Source: JAIEPW01 sp964471915 (GTDB lineage: Bacteria; Acidobacteriota; Terriglobia; Bryobacterales; Bryobacteraceae). Taken from it: DNA of 64,000 nucleotides. Numbering within the stretch: the stretch's first letter is position 1; each line of letters opens with the position of its first letter. The stretch spans positions 35,319 through 99,318 of the forward strand of contig CAYYID010000016.1 of the NCBI GenBank assembly GCA_964471915.1. The letters run 5' to 3'. The position numbers and the translations under genes are program-made. Positions 57,822-64,000 of the stretch are shown piece after piece. The notes beneath the pieces were generated by a model that ran no database searches, was not told where the DNA came from, and saw only the letters and a list, made by a program, of their open reading frames with translations.

Positions 57822-59606
57822 ATGAAGTTACCCTCGCGCGATCTCGCGATCGCCGCAACGGCGCTGGCCGGCATCGTCCTGCACTTCGCCCTCGGCTCCC
57901 CCTGGCCGCTGTGGATTGCCCTCGCGCTCGGCGGCGTCCCGGTGCTGTGGGAACTCGGCGGGAAGCTCGCGCGGCTCGACTTCGGCTCCGACCTGCTGGC
58001 GGGCATCTCGATCCTCACCGGCGTGCTGCTCGGCGAGTATCTCGTCGCGCTGATCGTGGTGCTGATGCTCTCGGGCGGCGAAGCACTGGAGGAGTTCGCG
58101 CTGCGGCGCGCGTCCTCCGTGCTGGACGCGCTGGCGAGGCGCGTGCCCACCATCGCGCACCGCAAACAGAACGACGGGTTCACCGACGTGCCCGCCACGC
58201 ACGTGAAGCCCGGCGAGCAGATCGTCGTGCTGCCGCACGAAATCTGCCCGGTGGACGGCGAAGTGGTGGAGGGCCGCGGCGCGATGGACGAGAGCTACCT
58301 GACCGGCGAGCCGTTCATCATCGCGAAGACGCCCGGCTCCGCCGTGCTCTCCGGGGCAATCAACGGCGAGGCGGCGCTGACCGTGGTGGCCACGCGCCCG
58401 GCGTCGGAGTCCCGCTACGCCAAGATCATGCGCGTGATGGAGGAGGCCGAGCAGCGGCGGCCGCGGATGCGCCGCATCGCCGACCGCCTGGGCGGCTGGT
58501 ACACGCTGGTGGCGCTGGCGATGGGCGCCGCGGGCTGGCTGCTCTCCGGCGACCCGCGGCGTTTTCTCTCCGTGGTGGTGATCGCGACGCCGTGCCCGCT
58601 GCTGATCGCGATTCCCGTCGCGATCATCGGCGCGATTTCGCTCGCCGCGCGGCGCGGCATGATCATCAAGAACCCGGGTGCGCTGGAGCAGATCTCCCGC
58701 TGCCGCACGCTGATCTTCGACAAGACCGGCACGCTGACCTACGGGCGTCCGGTGGTGACGGACGTCGTCACCGCGCCGGGTTTCGCGCGCGCGGACGTGC
58801 TGCGCTGGGCCGCGTCGCTCGAACAGTATTCCAAGCATCCGCTGGCGCAGGCGCTGGAGCGCGCCACCGCGGAACGCGAGCCCGTGGAACGAATCTCCGA
58901 GCGGCCCGGCGAAGGGCTCACCGGCCTGGTCGGCGGGCGCGAGATCCGCATCACCGGACGCAAGCAGGTGGCGCTGGAACTGCCGCCGCAAGCCCCCGGG
59001 CTGGAGTGCGTGGTGCTCGCCGGCGGCGACTTCGCCGCGCTGGTGCGCTTCCGCGACGAGCCGCGCGAAACCAGCCGGCACTTCATCGGACACCTCGGGC
59101 CCAAGCACGCCGTGGTGAAGACGATGATCGTCTCCGGCGACCGCGAAAGCGAAGTGCGTTACCTCGCCGATCTCGTGGGCGTCGATGAAGTCCACTTCGA
59201 AACCGCGCCCGAGGAGAAGCTCGCGATCGTGCGGCGCGAGACCGCCAAGGCGCTGACGCTATATCTCGGCGACGGCATCAACGATGCGCCCGCGATGACC
59301 GCGGCGACGGTTGGGGTGGCGTTCGGGCACCAGAGCGACATCACCTCCGAAGCCGCGGACGCCGTGGTGCTCGATCCCAACCTCGAAAAGGTGGACGAAC
59401 TCATGCACATCGGCCAGCGCATGCGCGCCATCGCGCTGCAGAGCGCCGTGGGCGGCATGGCGCTGAGCTTCGCGGGCATGGTACTGGCAGTACTTGGATT
59501 GCTGCCGCCGCTGGCCGGAGCGGTGGCGCAAGAGTTCATCGACCTGGCGGCGGTGCTGAACGCGGCACGCGTGGCGATTCCGCCGAAGTCCCTTACCGAC
59601 TTTTAG
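57822..59606 (+). CDS. P1B-type metal-transporting ATPase with TPC motif, no N-terminal metal domain
   Basis: A 594-residue P-type ATPase. Actuator TGEPF loop (residues 161-165), membrane motif TPCPL (256-260) in place of CPC, phosphorylation motif DKTGT (300-304), the SKHPLAQAL nucleotide-site histidine of P1B pumps, and GDGINDAP. No heavy-metal-associated domain precedes the first helix. TPC pumps are a minor P1B group with debated specificity, so the metal is unknown. Starts eight bases after the molybdoenzyme; co-transcription is likely. It overlaps a small minus-strand gene by 14 bp at the 3' end. Confidence 0.9.
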   Translation: MKLPSRDLAIAATALAGIVLHFALGSPWPLWIALALGGVPVLWELGGKLARLDFGSDLLAGISILTGVLLGEYLVALIVVLMLSGGEALEEFALRRASSVLDALARRVPTIAHRKQNDGFTDVPATHVKPGEQIVVLPHEICPVDGEVVEGRGAMDESYLTGEPFIIAKTPGSAVLSGAINGEAALTVVATRPASESRYAKIMRVMEEAEQRRPRMRRIADRLGGWYTLVALAMGAAGWLLSGDPRRFLSVVVIATPCPLLIAIPVAIIGAISLAARRGMIIKNPGALEQISRCRTLIFDKTGTLTYGRPVVTDVVTAPGFARADVLRWAASLEQYSKHPLAQALERATAEREPVERISERPGEGLTGLVGGREIRITGRKQVALELPPQAPGLECVVLAGGDFAALVRFRDEPRETSRHFIGHLGPKHAVVKTMIVSGDRESEVRYLADLVGVDEVHFETAPEEKLAIVRRETAKALTLYLGDGINDAPAMTAATVGVAFGHQSDITSEAADAVVLDPNLEKVDELMHIGQRMRAIALQSAVGGMALSFAGMVLAVLGLLPPLAGAVAQEFIDLAAVLNAARVAIPPKSLTDF

Positions 59607-59751
59607 TTTCGAGGCGCGTCGAGAGCGCGATCATCCCCGTGAGCCAGAGTAGCGGCATCGTGTAGCGGGCGGCCGACGGAATGTTCGCGAAGGCGGCCAC
59701 CAGCACGAGAGTCCAGACAAGGGTCAGACACAGGAGCAGGACGCGGTTCAT
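59593..59751 (-). CDS. 52-residue two-helix membrane peptide
   Basis: A short frame from ATG 59751 to TAA 59593. It encodes MNRVLLLCLTLVWTLVLVAA, a turn (FANIPSAARYT) and a second hydrophobic stretch (MPLLWLTGMIALS) with a polar tail. GGAG lies eight bases before the ATG. The PSAARYTMPLLWL stretch resembles the last helices of polytopic glycosyltransferases, so it could be a remnant or a real small protein. Too short for routine prediction. Confidence 0.45.
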   Translation of the reverse strand: MNRVLLLCLTLVWTLVLVAAFANIPSAARYTMPLLWLTGMIALSTRLETKSR

Positions 59752-59787
59752 AAGATAGCTCCGGGGATCGATGCTAACACAGCCCGC

Positions 59788-60456
59788 TCAAAGATAAAAG
59801 AGGCTCAAGCGGGGAAGGGACGAGTTCTCGAGCAGGAACCGGTCCAGGAACTGACGTTCCAGCATGGCTAGCTGCGGGGCGCTCATCTTGCCCCGGTACG
59901 GGGCCAGTTGGCGATCGAGTTGCTTGCGGGCTTCGAGCAGCAGATCCTCGGACGCCTCGGCGCGCAGCGATGCGATCAGCTTCTCTTCGAGTGCCGTCAG
60001 CCGCTGGTCGAGCTGCTGCAGGTCCGCGAGATGGGCGTCGAGCGAGGCTTCGATCTCGCGGAGCGCCGCGGCGAGCGCGGGGAACCGGACTTCGAGCTTT
60101 GCGGCGTTACGCAGCAGGTACGCGCGAACTTCGTCCGGCGGAAAGGGCGGCTGATCCGCCGGGGCACTGGCGGAGGGCTGCCCCTTCGCCATTTCTTCGG
60201 CCTGCTTGGCGACCGCCTGGGCACAATAAGCCAGCGAGTTCACCGCCTGCGTCTTGGATTTGCGCGCGCGCCACTTCGCAAAGGCGTCGTCGATGCCGCG
60301 CAGAACGGCTTCGAGGGGAATTTCCGAGTTCTTCCAAGTCTCGACGAGCGCCCAGTCGAGCGGCGAGAGCAGGAACAGACCGGTGCCGCGCGCGCGCTGG
60401 AAATGCTCCTCCACCTCGGTGAAGTAGTTGAAGTAATTGCCCTGCCAGTCGTTCAT
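59788..60456 (-). CDS. Conserved helical protein of unknown function upstream of valS cluster
   Basis: A 222-residue protein. The N-terminal part (NDWQGNYFNYFTEVEEHFQRARGTGLFLLSPLDWALVETWKNSEIPLEAVLRGIDDAFAKWR) is a pattern I recall in acidobacterial genes of unknown function. The C-terminal half is long helix with coiled-coil character (LADLQQLDQRLTALEEKLIASLRAEASEDLLLEARKQLDRQL). It starts inside the stop of birA (ATGA at 60456-60453), so it belongs to the valS-nadC-birA operon. No enzyme motif. Confidence 0.7.
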   Translation of the reverse strand: MNDWQGNYFNYFTEVEEHFQRARGTGLFLLSPLDWALVETWKNSEIPLEAVLRGIDDAFAKWRARKSKTQAVNSLAYCAQAVAKQAEEMAKGQPSASAPADQPPFPPDEVRAYLLRNAAKLEVRFPALAAALREIEASLDAHLADLQQLDQRLTALEEKLIASLRAEASEDLLLEARKQLDRQLAPYRGKMSAPQLAMLERQFLDRFLLENSSLPRLSLFYL

Positions 60457-61178
60457 GGGGCGGGATCCGGGCGCACGCCGCCGGCCAGGATCAGTGTCTC
60501 CTGGCCGTCGTCCTGGCGCAGCTTGAGAAAGCCCTGCGCATCGAGTCCCGCGGTGACGCCGCGCCGGTGGTCGACGAATACGCGCTTGCCTTCGACGTAC
60601 GAGGAGGCGCGTGCGAATTGGGCCAGGACTTCCGCGCGCGGCAGCGCCGCGTACTGGTCCACGGCTTCGAGCAGGTGCACCAGCAACGTCTCGCGCGCGA
60701 CTTCGCGGCCCGCTTCGATCCGCAGCGAAGTGGCAATGGGCGCGAGTTCCTCGGGAAACGCGGCGTGGTTGACGTTGATGCCGATGCCCGCCACGACGGC
60801 GTCGCCGTGCAACTGCGCGAGGATGCCGGCGGCTTTGCGCTCGCCGAACAGGACGTCATTGGGCCAGCGCAGATCGGGCGTGAGTCCGGTGGTGCGGCGG
60901 ATGGCTTCGGCCGCCGCGAGGCCGAGCGCCAGCGTGAGGCACGGCGTCTCCTCGCGGATCCGCAGCACGAGGGAGGCATAGAGCCCCGCGCCGGCCGCCG
61001 AATGCCACGCGTGGCCGTGCCGGCCGATGCCGGCGGTCTGTTCGTCCGCGCCCACCAGGGTGCCGTGCGGGCAGCCCTGCGCCGCGAGAGCCGCGGCGAC
61101 GGTCATCGTGGAGGGCAGGGAAGCGAACCAGTGGATCGGCCAGGCCGGAAGCTGCGCGCGCACGAGGTCGAGGTTCAT
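60453..61178 (-). CDS. birA: Biotin-protein ligase (monofunctional BirA)
   Basis: A 241-residue ligase that activates biotin with ATP and attaches it to the carboxyl carrier protein. There is no HTH domain, so it is not a repressor. Motifs: SLPSTMTVAAALA, the biotin loop AGIGRHGHAWHS (the E. coli form is GRGRRGR, so two positions vary), GLYASLVLR, LRWPNDVLFGERKAAGILAQ (substrate Lys region) and VVAGIGINVN. A C-terminal SH3-like domain follows. Overlaps nadC by four bases upstream and the next gene by four bases downstream. Confidence 0.93.
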   Translation of the reverse strand: MNLDLVRAQLPAWPIHWFASLPSTMTVAAALAAQGCPHGTLVGADEQTAGIGRHGHAWHSAAGAGLYASLVLRIREETPCLTLALGLAAAEAIRRTTGLTPDLRWPNDVLFGERKAAGILAQLHGDAVVAGIGINVNHAAFPEELAPIATSLRIEAGREVARETLLVHLLEAVDQYAALPRAEVLAQFARASSYVEGKRVFVDHRRGVTAGLDAQGFLKLRQDDGQETLILAGGVRPDPAP

Positions 61179-62008
61179 GACGCGAGCGGGCGGATGCGGA
61201 AGTTGATATCCACGGCGGACGCCGAGTGCGTAATGGCGCCGCTCGAAATGAAGTCCGCGCCGATGTTGGCGTACTGGTCGATGTTGGAGAGGTTGATGCC
61301 GCCCGACAGTTCGACCTTGGCGCGGCCGTCGACGAAGCGGATCTCTTCGGCGGCCTGTTGCGGGGTCATGTTGTCCAGCAGGACGCGATCCACGCCGCAG
61401 GCGAGCGCCTCGGCGAGTTCGGAGTGGTCGCGGACTTCGATCTCGATGGGCAAGCCCACGGCGCGCGCCCGCTCGATGGCGGCACGCACGCCGCCCGCCA
61501 GGTCGACGTGGTTGTTCTTGATGAGGATCGCGTCGTAGAGGCCCAGGCGGTGGTTCTGCACGCCGCCGGCGGCCGCGGCCATCTTCTCGAGCACGCGCAG
61601 GCCCGGCGTGGTCTTGCGCGTGTCTAGGATGCGCGTCTTCGAACCGGCCACCGCATCCGCATAGCGGCGCGCGAGCGTCGCGACGCCGCTGAGCCGCTGC
61701 AGAAAGTTTAGCGAGACCCGCTCGCGGGTGAGCAAGAGCCGCGCGGGCCCTTCGACGCGCGCCAGCACCGCGCCAGGCTCGGCGAATTCACCGGAACGCC
61801 GGTGGATCTCGAGCACCGGCGCCTCCATAGTGAGCGGGAGCAGTTCGGTGCCCGCGACCACGAGCGGCTGCTTGGCGAAGAACCGCCCCTCGGCGCGCAA
61901 GTCCGCATCCACGCAGGCCCCGGCGGTGACGTCGCCCGGGCCGATGTCTTCCTCGAGGGCGCGCCGCACGGCGGCCACGGCGTCCGGGTGCGCGGCGTCG
62001 AAGCGCAT
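61175..62008 (-). CDS. nadC: Nicotinate-nucleotide pyrophosphorylase (quinolinate phosphoribosyltransferase)
   Basis: A 277-residue NAD-synthesis enzyme converting quinolinate and PRPP to nicotinate mononucleotide. Key regions: EEDIGPGDVTAGA, RVSLNFLQRLSGVATLARRYADAV, ILDTRKTTPGLRVLEKMAAAAGGVQNHRLGLYDAILIKNNHV (quinolinate-binding Arg, His and Lys), IEIEVRDHSEL, DRVLLDNMTPQQAAE and VELSGGINLSNIDQYANIGADFISSGAITHSA. Its ATG shares a base with the valS stop at 62008, so the two are tightly coupled. Confidence 0.96.
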   Translation of the reverse strand: MRFDAAHPDAVAAVRRALEEDIGPGDVTAGACVDADLRAEGRFFAKQPLVVAGTELLPLTMEAPVLEIHRRSGEFAEPGAVLARVEGPARLLLTRERVSLNFLQRLSGVATLARRYADAVAGSKTRILDTRKTTPGLRVLEKMAAAAGGVQNHRLGLYDAILIKNNHVDLAGGVRAAIERARAVGLPIEIEVRDHSELAEALACGVDRVLLDNMTPQQAAEEIRFVDGRAKVELSGGINLSNIDQYANIGADFISSGAITHSASAVDINFRIRPLAS

Positions 62009-64000
62009 CAGGCGATCGCTTCCAGCGACGCGCGGCTCTTGGCGAGCTGCGCCTCATAGCCGGCCTTCTTCTCGCGGATGGAGGCGACCACTTTTTCGGG
62101 CGCCTTCTTCATGAAGTCCTCGTTTTCGAGCTGGCGAGCGGAGTTGGCGATCAGAGATTCGAGTTGCGCGATCTCTTTTTCCAGGCGCGCGCGCAGCACG
62201 GCGGCATTTTCGCCGGCGGCTTCGGGCAGCGCGATCTGGAGGTCGAAGTCCGGCGTGGAGCGCACCGCTCCTTCGAGGCTCGCGGCCTGGCCCGGCTGGA
62301 GCTGAAAGTCCACTTTGGCGAGCCGGCGGATGGCGTCGGCGTAAGCGGCGGCCACGGCGTGCGCGCCGTTGCGCGCGAAGAGCACGCCGGTCACTTCGGT
62401 CTTCGAGTCCACTTTGTGGTCCGCGCGCAGCGTGCGGGCGGCGGTGACGATGTCCTGCAACAGCGCCATGCGGGCTTCGGCCGCGGCGTCGCGCGGCGCG
62501 ACGGTCGCCTGCGGATACGATTCGAGGGAGATCGAGCGTCCCGGCTGCGGGCCCTCGGGTGACGCCAGGCGCTGCCACAGCTCCTCGGTGAGGAACGGCA
62601 TCATCGGATGCAGCAGGCGCAGCGAGGCTTCGTAAGTGTAGAGCAGCACTTCCCAGTCGCGAGTGAGGCCGCTCGCTTCCGTAAAGCAGGGCTTCTTGAG
62701 TTCCAGATACCAGTCGCAGAACTCGTCCCAGAAGAACTTCCAGACCGCGTCGGCGGCCTCGTGCAGGCGGTGGCCGGCGATCGCGCGGTTCGCGGCTTCG
62801 GCGCAGGCGGAAAGCCGCGCCAGGATCCACTGGTCTTCCATGCGCTCCGCGCGCGGCGCTTCGCGCGGCGGCAGCGCGGCCGGCACCTGCGAACGCTCCA
62901 TGTTGGAGAACACGAACCGCGACGCGTTCCAGATCTTGTTGGCGAACGAGCGCATGGACGTCATCTTGTCGTCCGAGAGCGCGATGTCGGCGCCGGCCGC
63001 CGCGCTCACCAGCAGGGTGAACCGCACGGCGTCGGTGCCGAACTTGTCGTTGACCTCCAGGGGATCGATCACATTGCCCTTCGTCTTCGACATCTTCTGG
63101 CGCTCCGCGTCGCGGATGAGGCCGTGGATGTGTACCTGGCGGAACGGCACGTCGCCCATGAACTCCAGGCCGAAGAAGATCATGCGCGCCATCCAGAAGA
63201 AAATGATGTCGAAGCCGGTGACGAGCAGCGAGGTCGGATAGAAACGCTTCAGGTCAGCGGTCTCGTGCGGCCACCCGAGCGTGGAGAACGGCCACAGGCC
63301 GGACGAGAACCACGTGTCGAGGACGTCGGGGTCCTGCTGGATGTTCGCGGAGGCGCACTTGGCGCACTGGGCGGCGTCTTCGCGCGACACCGTGATGAAC
63401 CCGCAATCGGCGCAGTGCCAGGCGGGGATGCGGTGGCCCCACCAGAGCTGGCGAGAAACGCACCAGTCGCGGATGTTGCGCATCCAGTGGAAGTACGTGG
63501 CCTCCCAGTTCTGCGGGACGATCCGGATGCGGCCGTCCTCGACGGCGCGGATCGCCGGTTCGGCGAGCGGCTTCATCGACACCCACCACTGCTTCGACAC
63601 CAGCGGTTCGACGATCGTCTTGCAGCGCTGGCAGCGTCCCGCGGAGAGCTTGTAGTCCTCGACCTTTTCGAGCAAGCCGAGCTGTTCCAGGTCCGCGACG
63701 ATGCGCTCGCGCGCCTTGAAGCGGTCGAGACCCGCGTACGCGCCGCCCGTGGCGGTGATCTTCGCATCCTCGCCGATCACCTTCACGTGCGGCAGGTTGT
63801 GGCGCTTGGCGGCCTCGAAATCGTTGGGGTCGTGCGCGGGCGTGATCTTCACGAAGCCGGAGCCGAACTCCGGATCCGCCATGGTGTCGAGGATGATCGG
63901 GATCTCGCGGTCCATCAGCGGGAGCCGCACGTTCAGCGCGTGCAGGTCGCGGGCGCGCGGGTGGTCCGGGTGCATGGCGACCGCGGTGTCGCCGAGCATC
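62008..64000 (-). CDS. valS: Valyl-tRNA synthetase, C-terminal 660 residues (5' end beyond window)
   Basis: Class I synthetase lacking its N-terminus because the window ends. Present: part of the editing domain (GSGFVKITPAHDPNDFEAAKRHNLP), the zinc-like CRRC clusters (CQRCKTIVEPLVSKQWWV; CADCGF, CAKC), NWCVSRQLWWGHRIP-type sequence, DVLDTWFSSGLWPFSTLGWP, the KMSKS loop as KMSKTKGNVIDPLE, the anticodon-binding helices, and the C-terminal ValS coiled coil (RLEKEIAQLESLIANSARQLENEDFMKKAPEKVV). First gene of the valS-nadC-birA operon. Confidence 0.97.
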   Translation of the reverse strand, partial: MLGDTAVAMHPDHPRARDLHALNVRLPLMDREIPIILDTMADPEFGSGFVKITPAHDPNDFEAAKRHNLPHVKVIGEDAKITATGGAYAGLDRFKARERIVADLEQLGLLEKVEDYKLSAGRCQRCKTIVEPLVSKQWWVSMKPLAEPAIRAVEDGRIRIVPQNWEATYFHWMRNIRDWCVSRQLWWGHRIPAWHCADCGFITVSREDAAQCAKCASANIQQDPDVLDTWFSSGLWPFSTLGWPHETADLKRFYPTSLLVTGFDIIFFWMARMIFFGLEFMGDVPFRQVHIHGLIRDAERQKMSKTKGNVIDPLEVNDKFGTDAVRFTLLVSAAAGADIALSDDKMTSMRSFANKIWNASRFVFSNMERSQVPAALPPREAPRAERMEDQWILARLSACAEAANRAIAGHRLHEAADAVWKFFWDEFCDWYLELKKPCFTEASGLTRDWEVLLYTYEASLRLLHPMMPFLTEELWQRLASPEGPQPGRSISLESYPQATVAPRDAAAEARMALLQDIVTAARTLRADHKVDSKTEVTGVLFARNGAHAVAAAYADAIRRLAKVDFQLQPGQAASLEGAVRSTPDFDLQIALPEAAGENAAVLRARLEKEIAQLESLIANSARQLENEDFMKKAPEKVVASIREKKAGYEAQLAKSRASLEAIA

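Noticed and set aside
57828..59195. 455-residue minus-strand frame opposite the P1B ATPase
   Set aside because: Shadow frame with no hydrophobic segments or motifs; the ATPase is unambiguous.

Overview
The window is strongly GC-rich, densely packed bacterial chromosome. Several features point to Acidobacteriota of the Solibacteres/Bryobacterales type: an 'acidobacterial duplicated orphan permease' (ADOP) behind a PadR regulator (17266-20293), a stand-alone protein with the Solibacter-type TIGR03437 domain (53791-54570), a DUF507 protein, repeated ECF-sigma and Ser/Thr-kinase genes, and many small secreted proteins starting with Tat-like or short signal peptides. The sequence is draft: a run of exactly 100 N (26787-26886) breaks a tandem repeat, and three small genes each need one frameshift to read through.

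Layout. 1-5032: a partial ribBA on the minus strand, then a short plus-strand cluster (DUF5658-like, transthyretin-like, DUF2062, CFA-like methyltransferase), a 456-bp element bounded by 32-bp inverted repeats, a frameshifted zinc-ribbon gene and a secreted protein separated by a 40-bp nested palindrome. 5036-12055: methylpurine glycosylase, PhoD-like phosphatase, esterase, two tandem CpaE/TadZ-like ATPases and a PQQ-type beta-propeller. 12064-17171: ECF sigma plus TPR kinase, divergent from a DUF1559-type pseudopilin and a Spy/LTXXQ-like protein. 17266-25211: ADOP/PadR with a clear operator, DinB, an ECF sigma/anti-sigma/third-gene operon, DUF2203, a two-unit DUF507, a ferritin-like protein and a HAD phosphatase with a shared promoter. 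25219-31404: M16 peptidase, a two-gene operon of unknown function (TPR protein plus coiled-coil membrane protein), tsaD coupled to a DUF3800 gene.

31540-44957: queA, a DUF4175-like protein, a SurA/PrsA-type lipoprotein, tRNA-Ser(UGA), an Mrp-type ATPase lacking its CxxC pair, a GT39-like glycosyltransferase, a DksA/TraR-type zinc finger, pgeF, nuoB, a UPF0175/DUF3368 toxin-antitoxin pair with a broken antitoxin, an HGSNAT-like acyltransferase, a LolA-like protein, lexA and a DUF4394 protein. 45051-51635: a two-gene M16 peptidase pair (one catalytic, one lacking the zinc site), a DUF1778/GNAT toxin-antitoxin pair with a broken toxin, a LolA-like secreted protein, ridA and pyrD. 51673-64000: hybrid histidine kinase, TIGR03437 protein, PEGA kinase, a sulfite-oxidase-like enzyme ending in a CxxCH haem motif, a P1B-type ATPase, a 52-residue membrane peptide, and the birA-nadC-valS housekeeping cluster.

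Best candidates for something undescribed: the TPR/coiled-coil membrane pair at 26581-29497, the inverted-repeat element at 3144-3599, the nested palindrome at 4202-4241, and the sulfite oxidase-cytochrome fusion at 56465-57814. No rRNA, CRISPR array, prophage or intact transposase gene is visible.
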